Source of the DNA: Dyadobacter beijingensis DSM 21582
GTDB lineage: Bacteria; Bacteroidota; Bacteroidia; Cytophagales; Spirosomataceae
Direction of reading: 5' to 3'
Length of the DNA: 64,000 bases
Assembly (NCBI RefSeq): GCF_000382205.1
Contig: NZ_KB907790.1
Span: 62,001-126,000 of the forward strand
Shown: piece after piece, positions 9,239 to 16,701 of the stretch
Layout of the letters: the number at the start of each line of letters is the position of its first letter
Position numbering within the stretch: position 1 is the first letter of the stretch
Program-made: the position numbers and the translations under genes
Notes under the pieces: model-generated
Told to the model about the DNA's origin: nothing
The model's input: the letters and a program-made list of their open reading frames with translations, nothing else
The model's database searches: none

Positions 9239-10807
9239 GTGAAAAAAATTAAAATTGTTGCGCTTTCCTTTGCCGTGATGATGTTTCTGCTGGAAGGTTG
9301 CATGGCTCAGAGCGCGGACACGGAGAGTAACCTGCCCCCGAAAAGAGAATTTAGAGCGGTCTGGATTGCCACTGTCGACAATATTGATTGGCCAAGCAGC
9401 AAAAACCTTCTCCCGGAAGAGCAGCAGGAAGAATTCTCGGAACTGCTCGATTTTCATAAACGAGTGGGTATGAATGCGGTGTTCGTGCAGGTGCGCGCCG
9501 CGGGGGATGCCTTCTATGCCAAAAGCCCGGAACCCTGGTCCGAATGGCTTACCGGCGTGCAGGGCCGCAAACCCAACCCGATGTGGGACCCGCTCGACTT
9601 CATGATCGCCGAGGCGCACAAGCGCGGCCTCGAATTCCACGCATGGCTGAACCTCAACCGCCTTGTCCATAAATCTTCGAAAAGCGTCTCCGCCGAAAAC
9701 ATCAGCCGGCTCCATCCGGAATGGATCCTGAGCTACGACGGCTATAAATTGTTCGATTTCGGCATTCCCGAGGTGCGGAAATTCATTACCGATATGACCG
9801 TGAACGTAGCCCGGAATTACGACGTCGACGGTATCCATTTCGACGATTACTTCTACCCTTATGCCGCGCCCGGCCAGGTGATCCAGGACGACGCGACGTT
9901 CCGAAAATATTCCGACGGCTACACCAACAAGGCCGACTGGCGCCGCCATAATGTGGATTTATTGGTAAAACAGATCCACGAGGCGCTTGAAGCATTGAAC
10001 CCGAAGCTCAAATTCGGTATCAGCCCGTTCGGCGTGTGGCGCAACAAGGACCGCGACGCCGAAGGCTCCAAGACTTTCGGCGCATTGGCTTCCTACGACG
10101 ACCTTTTCGCCGATAGCCGCCGCTGGGTAAAAGAAGGATGGATCGACTACATTGCCCCGCAGGTGTATTTTTCCTCCGGTTTCAACCGGGTACCGTATAA
10201 GAACCTGGTCGACTGGTGGAACGAGAACCGGTTCGACCGTCATTTATATATAGGTATGGGCGCCTACCGCGTCGGATACAAGGATAGGGACACGCATTGG
10301 TCGAATCCTGCCGAGATACCCAACCAGGTCCGTTATTTCCGGGAAGCGGAGGCCGACGGGTCTATCTTTTTCAGTTCGAGGTCGCTGCGGGCCAACAGCC
10401 TGGGCTTTGTGGATTCATTGAGGAGGGATCTTTTCAAATATCCCGCGTTGATCCCTACCATGCCCTGGAAGGACCGCGTGCCGCCATTGTCTCCCAAAAG
10501 CCTGAAAGCTACATTGTTATCGCGGGGCATCGAGCTTACCTGGGAGCGGCCCGATGCCGCGGCGGATGGCGATAAGGCCTGGTATTACGTGATTTACCGC
10601 TTTCCGCCGGAAGAAAAAGCGAGCGCCCACGACCCGCGCCGCATTCTCGGAATGTGTTATGAGGGAGAAAAATTCGTGGATATGACGGCGGAATCGGGCA
10701 AAAGATATGTTTATTATGTTACGGCTGTGGATCGGCTGCACAACGAAGGCCGGCCGATCGGCCCGCTGCGCGTGGAAGTACACGACCAGAAGCTAGTCAG
10801 GTTTTAG
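9239..10807 (+). CDS. GHL10-type glycoside hydrolase-like lipoprotein (family 10-like, DUF187)
   Basis: This is a predicted lipoprotein of 522 residues with a GHL10/PF02638 TIM-barrel (hypothetical glycosyl hydrolase 10-like). The start is a GTG at 9239, giving a short basic N-terminus, a hydrophobic stretch and a lipobox LLEGC with Cys 21. The barrel begins at EFRAVWIATVDNIDWPS, and DGIHFDDYFYPY carries the acidic residues expected at the active site. The C-terminal 90 residues look like a fibronectin III or Ig-like domain (PPLSPKSLKATLL onward). The family is thought to act on peptidoglycan or other glycans; the substrate here is unknown. Its TAG stop is only 2 nt before the nuoD ATG, so the genes are almost certainly cotranscribed, which is odd for these functions. 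Confidence 0.85.
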   Translation: MKKIKIVALSFAVMMFLLEGCMAQSADTESNLPPKREFRAVWIATVDNIDWPSSKNLLPEEQQEEFSELLDFHKRVGMNAVFVQVRAAGDAFYAKSPEPWSEWLTGVQGRKPNPMWDPLDFMIAEAHKRGLEFHAWLNLNRLVHKSSKSVSAENISRLHPEWILSYDGYKLFDFGIPEVRKFITDMTVNVARNYDVDGIHFDDYFYPYAAPGQVIQDDATFRKYSDGYTNKADWRRHNVDLLVKQIHEALEALNPKLKFGISPFGVWRNKDRDAEGSKTFGALASYDDLFADSRRWVKEGWIDYIAPQVYFSSGFNRVPYKNLVDWWNENRFDRHLYIGMGAYRVGYKDRDTHWSNPAEIPNQVRYFREAEADGSIFFSSRSLRANSLGFVDSLRRDLFKYPALIPTMPWKDRVPPLSPKSLKATLLSRGIELTWERPDAAADGDKAWYYVIYRFPPEEKASAHDPRRILGMCYEGEKFVDMTAESGKRYVYYVTAVDRLHNEGRPIGPLRVEVHDQKLVRF

Positions 10808-10809
10808 GT

Positions 10810-12027
10810 ATGAGCAATTCTATCCAATACGAATATAAACCCGAGCATTTTGTGGCCTCGGTGCCCACGAAATACAATTCGGCCAACCTGCGTACCGAGG
10901 AAATGGTGCTCAATATGGGCCCGCAGCACCCGTCGACGCACGGCGTATTGCGCCTTGAAGTGGTGACGGACGGCGAGGTGGTAATCGACGTAGTGCCGCA
11001 TTTGGGCTACCTGCACCGCTGTTTCGAAAAACATGCCGAGGCATTGCCGTTCAACCAGATCATCCCGTATGTAGACCGCATGGATTACGTGGCTGCGATG
11101 AATACCGAACACGCCTATGCCATGGGTGTGGAGCGAATGCTCGGCATTGAAAACGACATTCCCAAACGCATTGAATACATCCGCGTCGTGGTGGCCGAAT
11201 TGAACCGGCTGGCTTCCCACTTCGTCGCATTAGGCACCTACGCGATGGACATCGGCGCGTACACGCCGTTCCTGTGGATGATGCGCGACCGCGAACAGAT
11301 CCTGCGCCTGCTCGAATGGACGTGCGGCGCGCGGATGCTCTACAATTATATATGGATAGGCGGGCTGTTCTACGATTTGCCGGTTGGTTTCGAAGAGCGC
11401 TGCTCGGAGTTCATCAAATATTTAAAACCCAAGCTGATCGAATTGCAGCAGCTGGTGGTGGATAACAAGATATTTATCCAGAGAACAGCGAATGTGGGCG
11501 TGCTGCCTTTGGAGGTGGCCATTAATTACGGCTGCACCGGCCCAATGCTGCGCGGCTCCGGTTTAAGATATGATTTAAGAAAAGTGGATGGTTACTCCGT
11601 GTATCCCGAGCTGGACTTTGAAATACCCATTGGCGAAGGAAAGCTGGGCAAGGTAGGCGACTGCTGGGACCGCACCTGGGTACGCGTGAAGGAATGCTGG
11701 GAGTCGGTGAAAATCATCGAACAAAGTCTCGTGCAGTTGCGGGGGGATTACAAAAGAACCCGCGATTTCGATCCGCAAGCTGTTGTTCCAAAGAAAATCC
11801 GGCCGAAGGCGATGGATTTCTATGTTCGCGCGGAGAATCCGAAAGGGGAGCTGGGCTTCTATTTCCGCACCGACGGCCGCGCTGATATCCCGGTCCGCTG
11901 CAAGGCGCGGGCTTGTTCATTCAATAACCTTTCGGTAATCGGGGAAATTTCAAAAGGCGCACTGCTCGCGGACCTCGTTGCTGTCATCGGGTCGATCGAT
12001 GTGGTAATGGGGGAGGTCGACAGATAA
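10810..12027 (+). CDS. nuoD: NADH-quinone oxidoreductase subunit D (49 kDa subunit), orphan copy
   Basis: NuoD is part of the peripheral arm of respiratory complex I and helps form the quinone-binding pocket. The 405-residue protein has normal length. It shows the signature NMGPQHPSTHGVLRLEV near residue 35, the HLGYLHRCFEK segment with quinone-site His and Tyr, and the conserved Arg/Asp-rich C-terminus ending MGEVDR. No other nuo gene is in the window, which is unusual because nuoD normally sits in an A-N operon. Here it lies 2 nt after the GHL10 gene and is closed by a strong terminator. It may be the only copy, with nuo genes scattered, or a second copy; the window cannot decide. Confidence 0.93.
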   Translation: MSNSIQYEYKPEHFVASVPTKYNSANLRTEEMVLNMGPQHPSTHGVLRLEVVTDGEVVIDVVPHLGYLHRCFEKHAEALPFNQIIPYVDRMDYVAAMNTEHAYAMGVERMLGIENDIPKRIEYIRVVVAELNRLASHFVALGTYAMDIGAYTPFLWMMRDREQILRLLEWTCGARMLYNYIWIGGLFYDLPVGFEERCSEFIKYLKPKLIELQQLVVDNKIFIQRTANVGVLPLEVAINYGCTGPMLRGSGLRYDLRKVDGYSVYPELDFEIPIGEGKLGKVGDCWDRTWVRVKECWESVKIIEQSLVQLRGDYKRTRDFDPQAVVPKKIRPKAMDFYVRAENPKGELGFYFRTDGRADIPVRCKARACSFNNLSVIGEISKGALLADLVAVIGSIDVVMGEVDR

Positions 12028-12074
12028 TTATAAATGAAAAGAGCCGCGTCGCGGCTCTTTTCATTTATAATTAT
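12024..12074. terminator. Bidirectional terminator, perfect 24-bp arms (nuoD/asd)
   Basis: The arms 12024-12047 and 12051-12074 are perfect reverse complements with a 3-nt loop GTC. The GC-rich core AGAGCCGC/GCGGCTCT is flanked by A and T runs, so it works for both strands. The nuoD stop (12025-12027) lies inside the left arm and the asd stop begins at the last base of the right arm. Confidence 0.9.
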
Positions 12075-13084
12075 CATGCTTCCGCAGCTACACCAACTAA
12101 ATCGTGTTTCGCAAGGAACTCAGCGATTTGAACTGCATTGGTAGCAGCGCCTTTGCGCAGGTTGTCGGCTACGATCCACAAATTCAGCGTTTTAGGCTGA
12201 GACTCGTCGCGACGGATACGGCCTACGAAAGTTTCGTCTTTGCCGTGGGCAGTCAAAGGCATCGGGTACAATGCATTTTTCGGATCGTCCTGCACGATGA
12301 CGCCTTCGGTTTCAGCCAGGATCTGGCGTACTTCGTCCAGGTCATATTCGTTTTCGAACTCGATGTTAACAGCCTCGGAGTGACCGCCGATCGTCGGGAT
12401 ACGAACAGTGGTTGCGGTTACCGCAATGCTGTCGTCGCTCATGATCTTTTTCGTTTCATTGGTCATCTTCATTTCCTCTTTGGTATAACCGTTGTCAAGG
12501 AACACGTCGATGTGCGGCAACACGTTAAGGTCGATCTGATGCGGGTACACTTTGCCTTTGCTGTGATCGCCGGCACGCTCCGAGAACAATTGATCTACGG
12601 CAGCTTTACCGGTTCCTGTTACCGATTGGTAAGTCGAAACTACCACACGCTTAATTTTATATTTTTTGTGCAACGGGTTCAGCACGACTACCATTTGGAT
12701 GGTCGAGCAGTTCGGGTTGGCGATAATTTTATCTTCTTTGGTCAATTCGCCCGCATTGATCTCGGGAACCACCAGTTTTTTGGTCGGATCCATACGCCAT
12801 GCCGAAGAGTTGTCCACCACGGTAATGCCTGCTTCCGCGAACTTCGGTGCAAGGGCCAATGAAGTGCCACCGCCGGCCGAGAAGATCGCGATCTCCGGTT
12901 TGGCAGCAATCGCATCCTCGAAGCCGATCACCTTTATCTGTTTACCCTTGAATGTAACTTCCTTACCAACAGACCTTTCAGATGCGACGGCCAATAGCTC
13001 CGTCACCGGGAAATTACGCTCTTCGAGCACTTTGAGGATTTCGCCGCCCACCAGACCGGTAGCGCCTACTACTGCGATTTTCAT
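12074..13084 (-). CDS. asd: Aspartate-semialdehyde dehydrogenase
   Basis: Asd reduces L-aspartyl-4-phosphate to aspartate semialdehyde with NADPH. This is the branch point for lysine/diaminopimelate, threonine, methionine and isoleucine. The 336 residues have the usual length. The N-terminal Rossmann motif is VVGATGLVGGEIL, the catalytic cysteine lies in NPNCSTIQM near residue 130, and the C-terminal half carries the substrate-binding RIPTIGGHSE and a GAATNAVQIAE tail typical of the family. It is convergent with nuoD and shares its terminator. A TAnnTTTG-like element sits about 80 nt upstream. Confidence 0.96.
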   Translation of the reverse strand: MKIAVVGATGLVGGEILKVLEERNFPVTELLAVASERSVGKEVTFKGKQIKVIGFEDAIAAKPEIAIFSAGGGTSLALAPKFAEAGITVVDNSSAWRMDPTKKLVVPEINAGELTKEDKIIANPNCSTIQMVVVLNPLHKKYKIKRVVVSTYQSVTGTGKAAVDQLFSERAGDHSKGKVYPHQIDLNVLPHIDVFLDNGYTKEEMKMTNETKKIMSDDSIAVTATTVRIPTIGGHSEAVNIEFENEYDLDEVRQILAETEGVIVQDDPKNALYPMPLTAHGKDETFVGRIRRDESQPKTLNLWIVADNLRKGAATNAVQIAEFLAKHDLVGVAAEA

Positions 13085-13163
13085 TCTTGCATTAAGATTA
13101 AAAATGGATAGAATATGATTTACTCCTTGCGAAAGACATACGCCGCCCTCGCGAAAAGTGCCG

Positions 13164-13171
13164 CAAATTTA
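13164..13171 (-). promoter_or_regulatory. Possible -7 element (TAAATTTG on minus strand) for asd
   Basis: CAAATTTA on the plus strand reads TAAATTTG on the minus strand, matching TAnnTTTG about 80 nt before the asd start. No well-spaced -33 TTG is visible, so this is tentative. Confidence 0.35.
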
Positions 13172-13271
13172 CGCAGTTTTTTAAAATGATACCGGAAAAT
13201 CAACCATTAATGCATTAAAATTCAGGAAGGAACGCCTAAGACCCACATTTCAGACCAGTTTACTAGGCTTT

Positions 13272-13856
13272 TCAACTTTTGAAATCATACAGTCTTTCAG
13301 GAGTGATGCAGGCGTCCAGCGGAATGTCGTATTCATCAATATCCGCTATTTTATCTACTTCCTCAAAGAGTGAAAGGCCCATTTTAATGCAGTCAGGGCG
13401 GGTTTGGGGCAGAAAACGGTCGTAGTAACCACCGCCGTAACCGACACGGTAACCCTGGCGGTCAAACGCGAGCAGCGGGACGAGGACAATGTCGATTTTT
13501 TCGGGAAGTATGCGCTCGGAAGTCAATGGTTCAGGCTCGGGAATGCGCCATTGATTTGTGATCAGATGTGTAAAGGGCGTCACGAGAAAATGCTCCATAT
13601 CACGCGTTCCGGGAATGATATACGGCGCTGTAATGCGCAAGGTGGGGAATGCGATGCGGAAGGATGCGATGATGAAAAACGTGTTGACTTCCCGCGAACC
13701 CAGCTGCGGCAGAAAGGTATGGAGCGTTTTGAAATGATTCCCTTGAATATATTTTTCAAGATTCTGCGCAATGAGGGCGTTTTTTTCGATCAGCCAGCGT
13801 TCGTCCGCGTCCTTTCTTTTCTGTAAAAACTCCTTGCGCAATGCAGCCTTTCTCAT
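13272..13856 (-). CDS. 5-formyltetrahydrofolate cyclo-ligase
   Basis: This cytosolic enzyme converts 5-formyl-THF to 5,10-methenyl-THF using ATP and recycles folate. The 194-residue product has the expected length. It has the basic N-terminal helix with the RKEFLQKR segment, the central IVLVPLLAFDRQGYRVGYGGGYYDR stretch (shown here only as the two parts PLLAFD and GYGGGYYDRF) that binds ATP and substrate, and a C-terminal short conserved tail with DACITPERLY. It is a single gene between asd and icd. The upstream 116 nt to icd holds no clear promoter match. Confidence 0.93.
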   Translation of the reverse strand: MRKAALRKEFLQKRKDADERWLIEKNALIAQNLEKYIQGNHFKTLHTFLPQLGSREVNTFFIIASFRIAFPTLRITAPYIIPGTRDMEHFLVTPFTHLITNQWRIPEPEPLTSERILPEKIDIVLVPLLAFDRQGYRVGYGGGYYDRFLPQTRPDCIKMGLSLFEEVDKIADIDEYDIPLDACITPERLYDFKS

Positions 13857-13972
13857 CGGGTACTGTCGTCTTTTTGGGGATGTAATCGGAGGAAATTTCG
13901 CCTTTTTATTCTATTGTTCGTACTTTCACGGTCTGATTTCAAAATCTTTAACTATTGTATAGAATTTAAGAC

Positions 13973-15184
13973 ATGAGCAAAATTAAAGTTGACAATCCCG
14001 TCGTAGAACTGGATGGCGATGAAATGACCCGCATCATCTGGAAATTTATCAAGGAAAAACTGATCCTCCCTTACATCGACGTAGATATCAAATACTACGA
14101 TCTGGGTATCGAGTACCGCGACGAGACCAACGACCAGGTGACTATCGACGCCGCTAACGCGATCAAAGAGTACGGCGTGGGTATCAAATGCGCAACAATC
14201 ACTCCTGATGAAGACCGCGTAAAAGAATTCAACCTGAAACAAATGTGGAAATCGCCTAACGGAACCATCCGTAACATCCTCGATGGTACTGTGTTCCGTG
14301 AGCCGATCGTCATGCAGAATGTGCCTCGCCTGGTTACCAACTGGACGGCGCCGATTATCGTAGGACGCCACGCATTCGGTGACCAATACCGCGCTACCGA
14401 CTTCGTTGTTCCAGGAAAAGGTAAACTGACGATCAAATTCGAAGGCGAAGACGGACAAGTGATCGAGCACGAAGTGTACCAATACAAAGGTGCCGGTGTA
14501 GCGATGGCTATGTACAACATCGACGAGTCGATCCGCGGTTTTGCACGCTCGTGCTTCAACGTCGCTTTGGACAAAGGATGGCCGCTGTACCTGTCTACGA
14601 AAAACACGATCCTTAAAAAATACGACGGCCGCTTCAAGGATATCTTCCAGGAAGTGTACGAAACGGAATACAAAGGAAAAGTACATTACGAGCACCGTCT
14701 GATCGACGACATGGTGGCTTCTGCATTGAAATGGGAAGGTAACTTCGTATGGGCTTGTAAAAACTACGACGGTGACGTTCAGTCGGATACCGTTGCGCAA
14801 GGTTTCGGTTCACTGGGTCTGATGACTTCAACTTTGGTTACGCCGGATGGCAAGGTAATGGAAGCTGAGGCAGCACACGGAACAGTAACCCGTCACTACC
14901 GCGAGCACCAGAAGGGCAAGCCAACTTCCACTAACCCGATCGCTTCCATTTTCGCATGGACACGCGGACTGGCGTTCCGTGGCAAGCTGGACAACAACCA
15001 GCCGCTGATCGATTTCGCTAACGCCCTGGAAAAAGTGTGTATCGAAACTGTGGAAGGTGGACAAATGACCAAGGATTTGGCTATCGGCCTCCACGGAAAC
15101 GATGTGAAGCACGGCGAGCATTACCTCTACACAGAGGAGTTCCTGGAAGCTATCGACACTAATTTGAAGGCTGCATTAGCATAA
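13973..15184 (+). CDS. icd: NADP-dependent isocitrate dehydrogenase (eukaryotic-type homodimer)
   Basis: This TCA-cycle enzyme oxidatively decarboxylates isocitrate to 2-oxoglutarate and makes NADPH. Its 403 residues match the class of eukaryote-like homodimeric IDHs, not the E. coli type. N-terminal VVELDGDEMTRIIWKFIK, the substrate loop KSPNGTIRNILDGTVFR, metal-binding DDMVAS near residue 250 and the NADP-binding AHGTVTRHYREH segment are all present. It stands alone, divergent from the folate gene, and is followed by a strong terminator (15204-15241). Confidence 0.95.
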   Translation: MSKIKVDNPVVELDGDEMTRIIWKFIKEKLILPYIDVDIKYYDLGIEYRDETNDQVTIDAANAIKEYGVGIKCATITPDEDRVKEFNLKQMWKSPNGTIRNILDGTVFREPIVMQNVPRLVTNWTAPIIVGRHAFGDQYRATDFVVPGKGKLTIKFEGEDGQVIEHEVYQYKGAGVAMAMYNIDESIRGFARSCFNVALDKGWPLYLSTKNTILKKYDGRFKDIFQEVYETEYKGKVHYEHRLIDDMVASALKWEGNFVWACKNYDGDVQSDTVAQGFGSLGLMTSTLVTPDGKVMEAEAAHGTVTRHYREHQKGKPTSTNPIASIFAWTRGLAFRGKLDNNQPLIDFANALEKVCIETVEGGQMTKDLAIGLHGNDVKHGEHYLYTEEFLEAIDTNLKAALA

Positions 15185-15203
15185 AAGCCATATTTAGTGG
15201 TAC

Positions 15204-15241
15204 AAAGCCATCGGTTTCGCGAGAAGCCGGTGGCTTTTTTT
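15204..15241 (+). terminator. Rho-independent terminator of icd
   Basis: A stem of about 12 bp pairs AGCCATCGG (15206-15214) with CCGGTGGCT (15227-15235), with one G-T wobble, and continues inward. A run of T follows to 15241. It lies inside the upstream extension of the next open frame, so it supports the later start for that gene. Confidence 0.85.
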
Positions 15242-15301
15242 GTGGCGGGTACTATTTTAATATATATTACTAGGAATGTGCTTAACAAACCCGACCTGGT
15301 A

Positions 15302-16546
15302 ATGAAACTTTTCTACATAGCGACCGCGCTTATTCTGCTGACCGTGAACGGTTTGCAGGCCGGAAGCTATGCAGCTATCAGGCAGGTAACGCGGCCCGAT
15401 ACGATCGCCTCAGCCGATTCCGCCCAAAAAGTGATGCAAAAAGACCTGATCGACGTGCTCAGGAAGTGGAAATCAAAGGACAAGTCGGATTCGGTGCGCG
15501 TTCCCAAAATTAAATCGGGCAAGCCGATCTTCTCGCTTGTGCCCGCGGGCGGGTACACGCTGTCGTCAGGCCTCACGGGATCGCTCAATGCGAATATCGC
15601 ATTCTATACAAGCAGCCCCAAAACGACCAACATTTCGAGTATTACCACCAATTTCATTTACACGGAATACAAACAAATGACGATTCCTGTCCAGGCGAAC
15701 ATCTGGACGCGGAACAACGACTATAATTTCGTCGTCGACTGGCGATTTTTCAAATATCCGCAAGACACGTATGGTTTGGGTATGGATTCCAAAATCAGGG
15801 ATGCCACAAATCTGAAATACAAGCATTTAAGGCTCCACCAGACGGTATTGAAGAGAATCGGCAAGTCATTTTTTGTGGGACTGGGTTTTGCCTATGACAA
15901 ACGCTGGCAAATTATGCAGTCGGACAAGGAAGAGAAGCTGAACCAGGACATTAAGGATTATGGATTGGGGAACAAATCCTCGTCCGTAGGCCCGCTGGTG
16001 ACGGTAGCCTACGACAGCCGCACGAACTCGATCAACCCGCTGAAAGGCTTTTACAGCAACGTACAGTTCCGCCCGAACATGACGGCCCTCGGCAGTACAA
16101 ACAACTGGCAGTCGATCGTGATCGACGTCCGCCGCTACTTCAATTTCCCGCAAGGCAGCCAAAACACCCTGGCATTCTGGAATTACAACTGGCTCACGAT
16201 CGGCAAACCCCCTTACCTCGACCTGCCCGCTACGGGCTGGGACCCGACGACGAACCTGGGCCGCGGCTACATTCAAGGCCGTTTCCGCAGTCCTAACCTG
16301 CTTTACCTCGAAACTGAATACCGCTTCGCATTGACCAAAAACGGCCTTTTCGGAGGCGTACTTTTCGCCAACGCACAAAGCGTATCCGACTGGCCTTCCA
16401 AAAGCTTCCGCCGCATTGCCCCCGCGGGAGGGTTAGGCATTCGGATCAAGGTAAATAAAACTTCGGGCGCTAATATCGCGATTGACTATGGCTTTGGAAT
16501 GGATGGGTCGCGGGGGTTGTTTGTGAATTTGGGGGAGGTGTTTTAA
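15302..16546 (+). CDS. Omp85-superfamily outer-membrane beta-barrel protein (bacterial surface antigen type)
   Basis: This is a predicted outer-membrane barrel of 414 residues. A Sec signal peptide comes first (MKLFYIATALILLTVNGLQA), then about 60 polar residues. From near residue 75 to the end it has alternating strands characteristic of the D15/BamA-type barrel. The GRGYIQGRFR segment near residue 320 corresponds to the conserved RGF/RGY loop-6 motif, and the chain ends in an aromatic Phe as in OMPs. It has no room for POTRA repeats, so it is probably not BamA or TamA. The frame is open back to 15197, but that part overlaps the icd terminator, so I choose the ATG at 15302. Function is unknown. 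Confidence 0.8.
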   Translation: MKLFYIATALILLTVNGLQAGSYAAIRQVTRPDTIASADSAQKVMQKDLIDVLRKWKSKDKSDSVRVPKIKSGKPIFSLVPAGGYTLSSGLTGSLNANIAFYTSSPKTTNISSITTNFIYTEYKQMTIPVQANIWTRNNDYNFVVDWRFFKYPQDTYGLGMDSKIRDATNLKYKHLRLHQTVLKRIGKSFFVGLGFAYDKRWQIMQSDKEEKLNQDIKDYGLGNKSSSVGPLVTVAYDSRTNSINPLKGFYSNVQFRPNMTALGSTNNWQSIVIDVRRYFNFPQGSQNTLAFWNYNWLTIGKPPYLDLPATGWDPTTNLGRGYIQGRFRSPNLLYLETEYRFALTKNGLFGGVLFANAQSVSDWPSKSFRRIAPAGGLGIRIKVNKTSGANIAIDYGFGMDGSRGLFVNLGEVF

Positions 16547-16554
16547 ATAGAGGA

Positions 16555-16698
16555 ATGAACCTACATGCACAAATTATAGAAGAGGACGGCAAGCCGAAAT
16601 TCGCGGTTTTGCCTATCGGCGAGTACGAGACGTTAATTAACGAACTTTCTGAATTCGACAGCCTGGAAGACGTAAAAGCTCAGCTGGGGATAGACTAG
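16555..16698 (+). CDS. Small Phd-like antitoxin, apparently orphan (47 aa)
   Basis: This short frame is easily missed. The 47-residue product begins MNLHAQIIEEDGKPKFAVLP. The pattern of a short beta segment, GKP, AVLP, then EYETL followed by an acidic helix (FDSLEDVKAQL) matches the core of prevent-host-death (Phd/YefM) antitoxins, which bind operator DNA and neutralise a toxin. It starts 8 nt after the barrel-protein stop with an AGGA just before the ATG. No toxin follows: the convergent rtcB ends 3 nt after its stop. It may be an orphan regulator or a relic. The match is by eye from pattern only. Confidence 0.55.
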   Translation: MNLHAQIIEEDGKPKFAVLPIGEYETLINELSEFDSLEDVKAQLGID

Positions 16699-16701
16699 CG
16701 A

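Noticed and set aside
15197..15301. N-terminal extension of the Omp85-type barrel protein
   Set aside because: It overlaps the icd terminator and hides the normal signal peptide; the ATG at 15302 gives a clean Sec signal.
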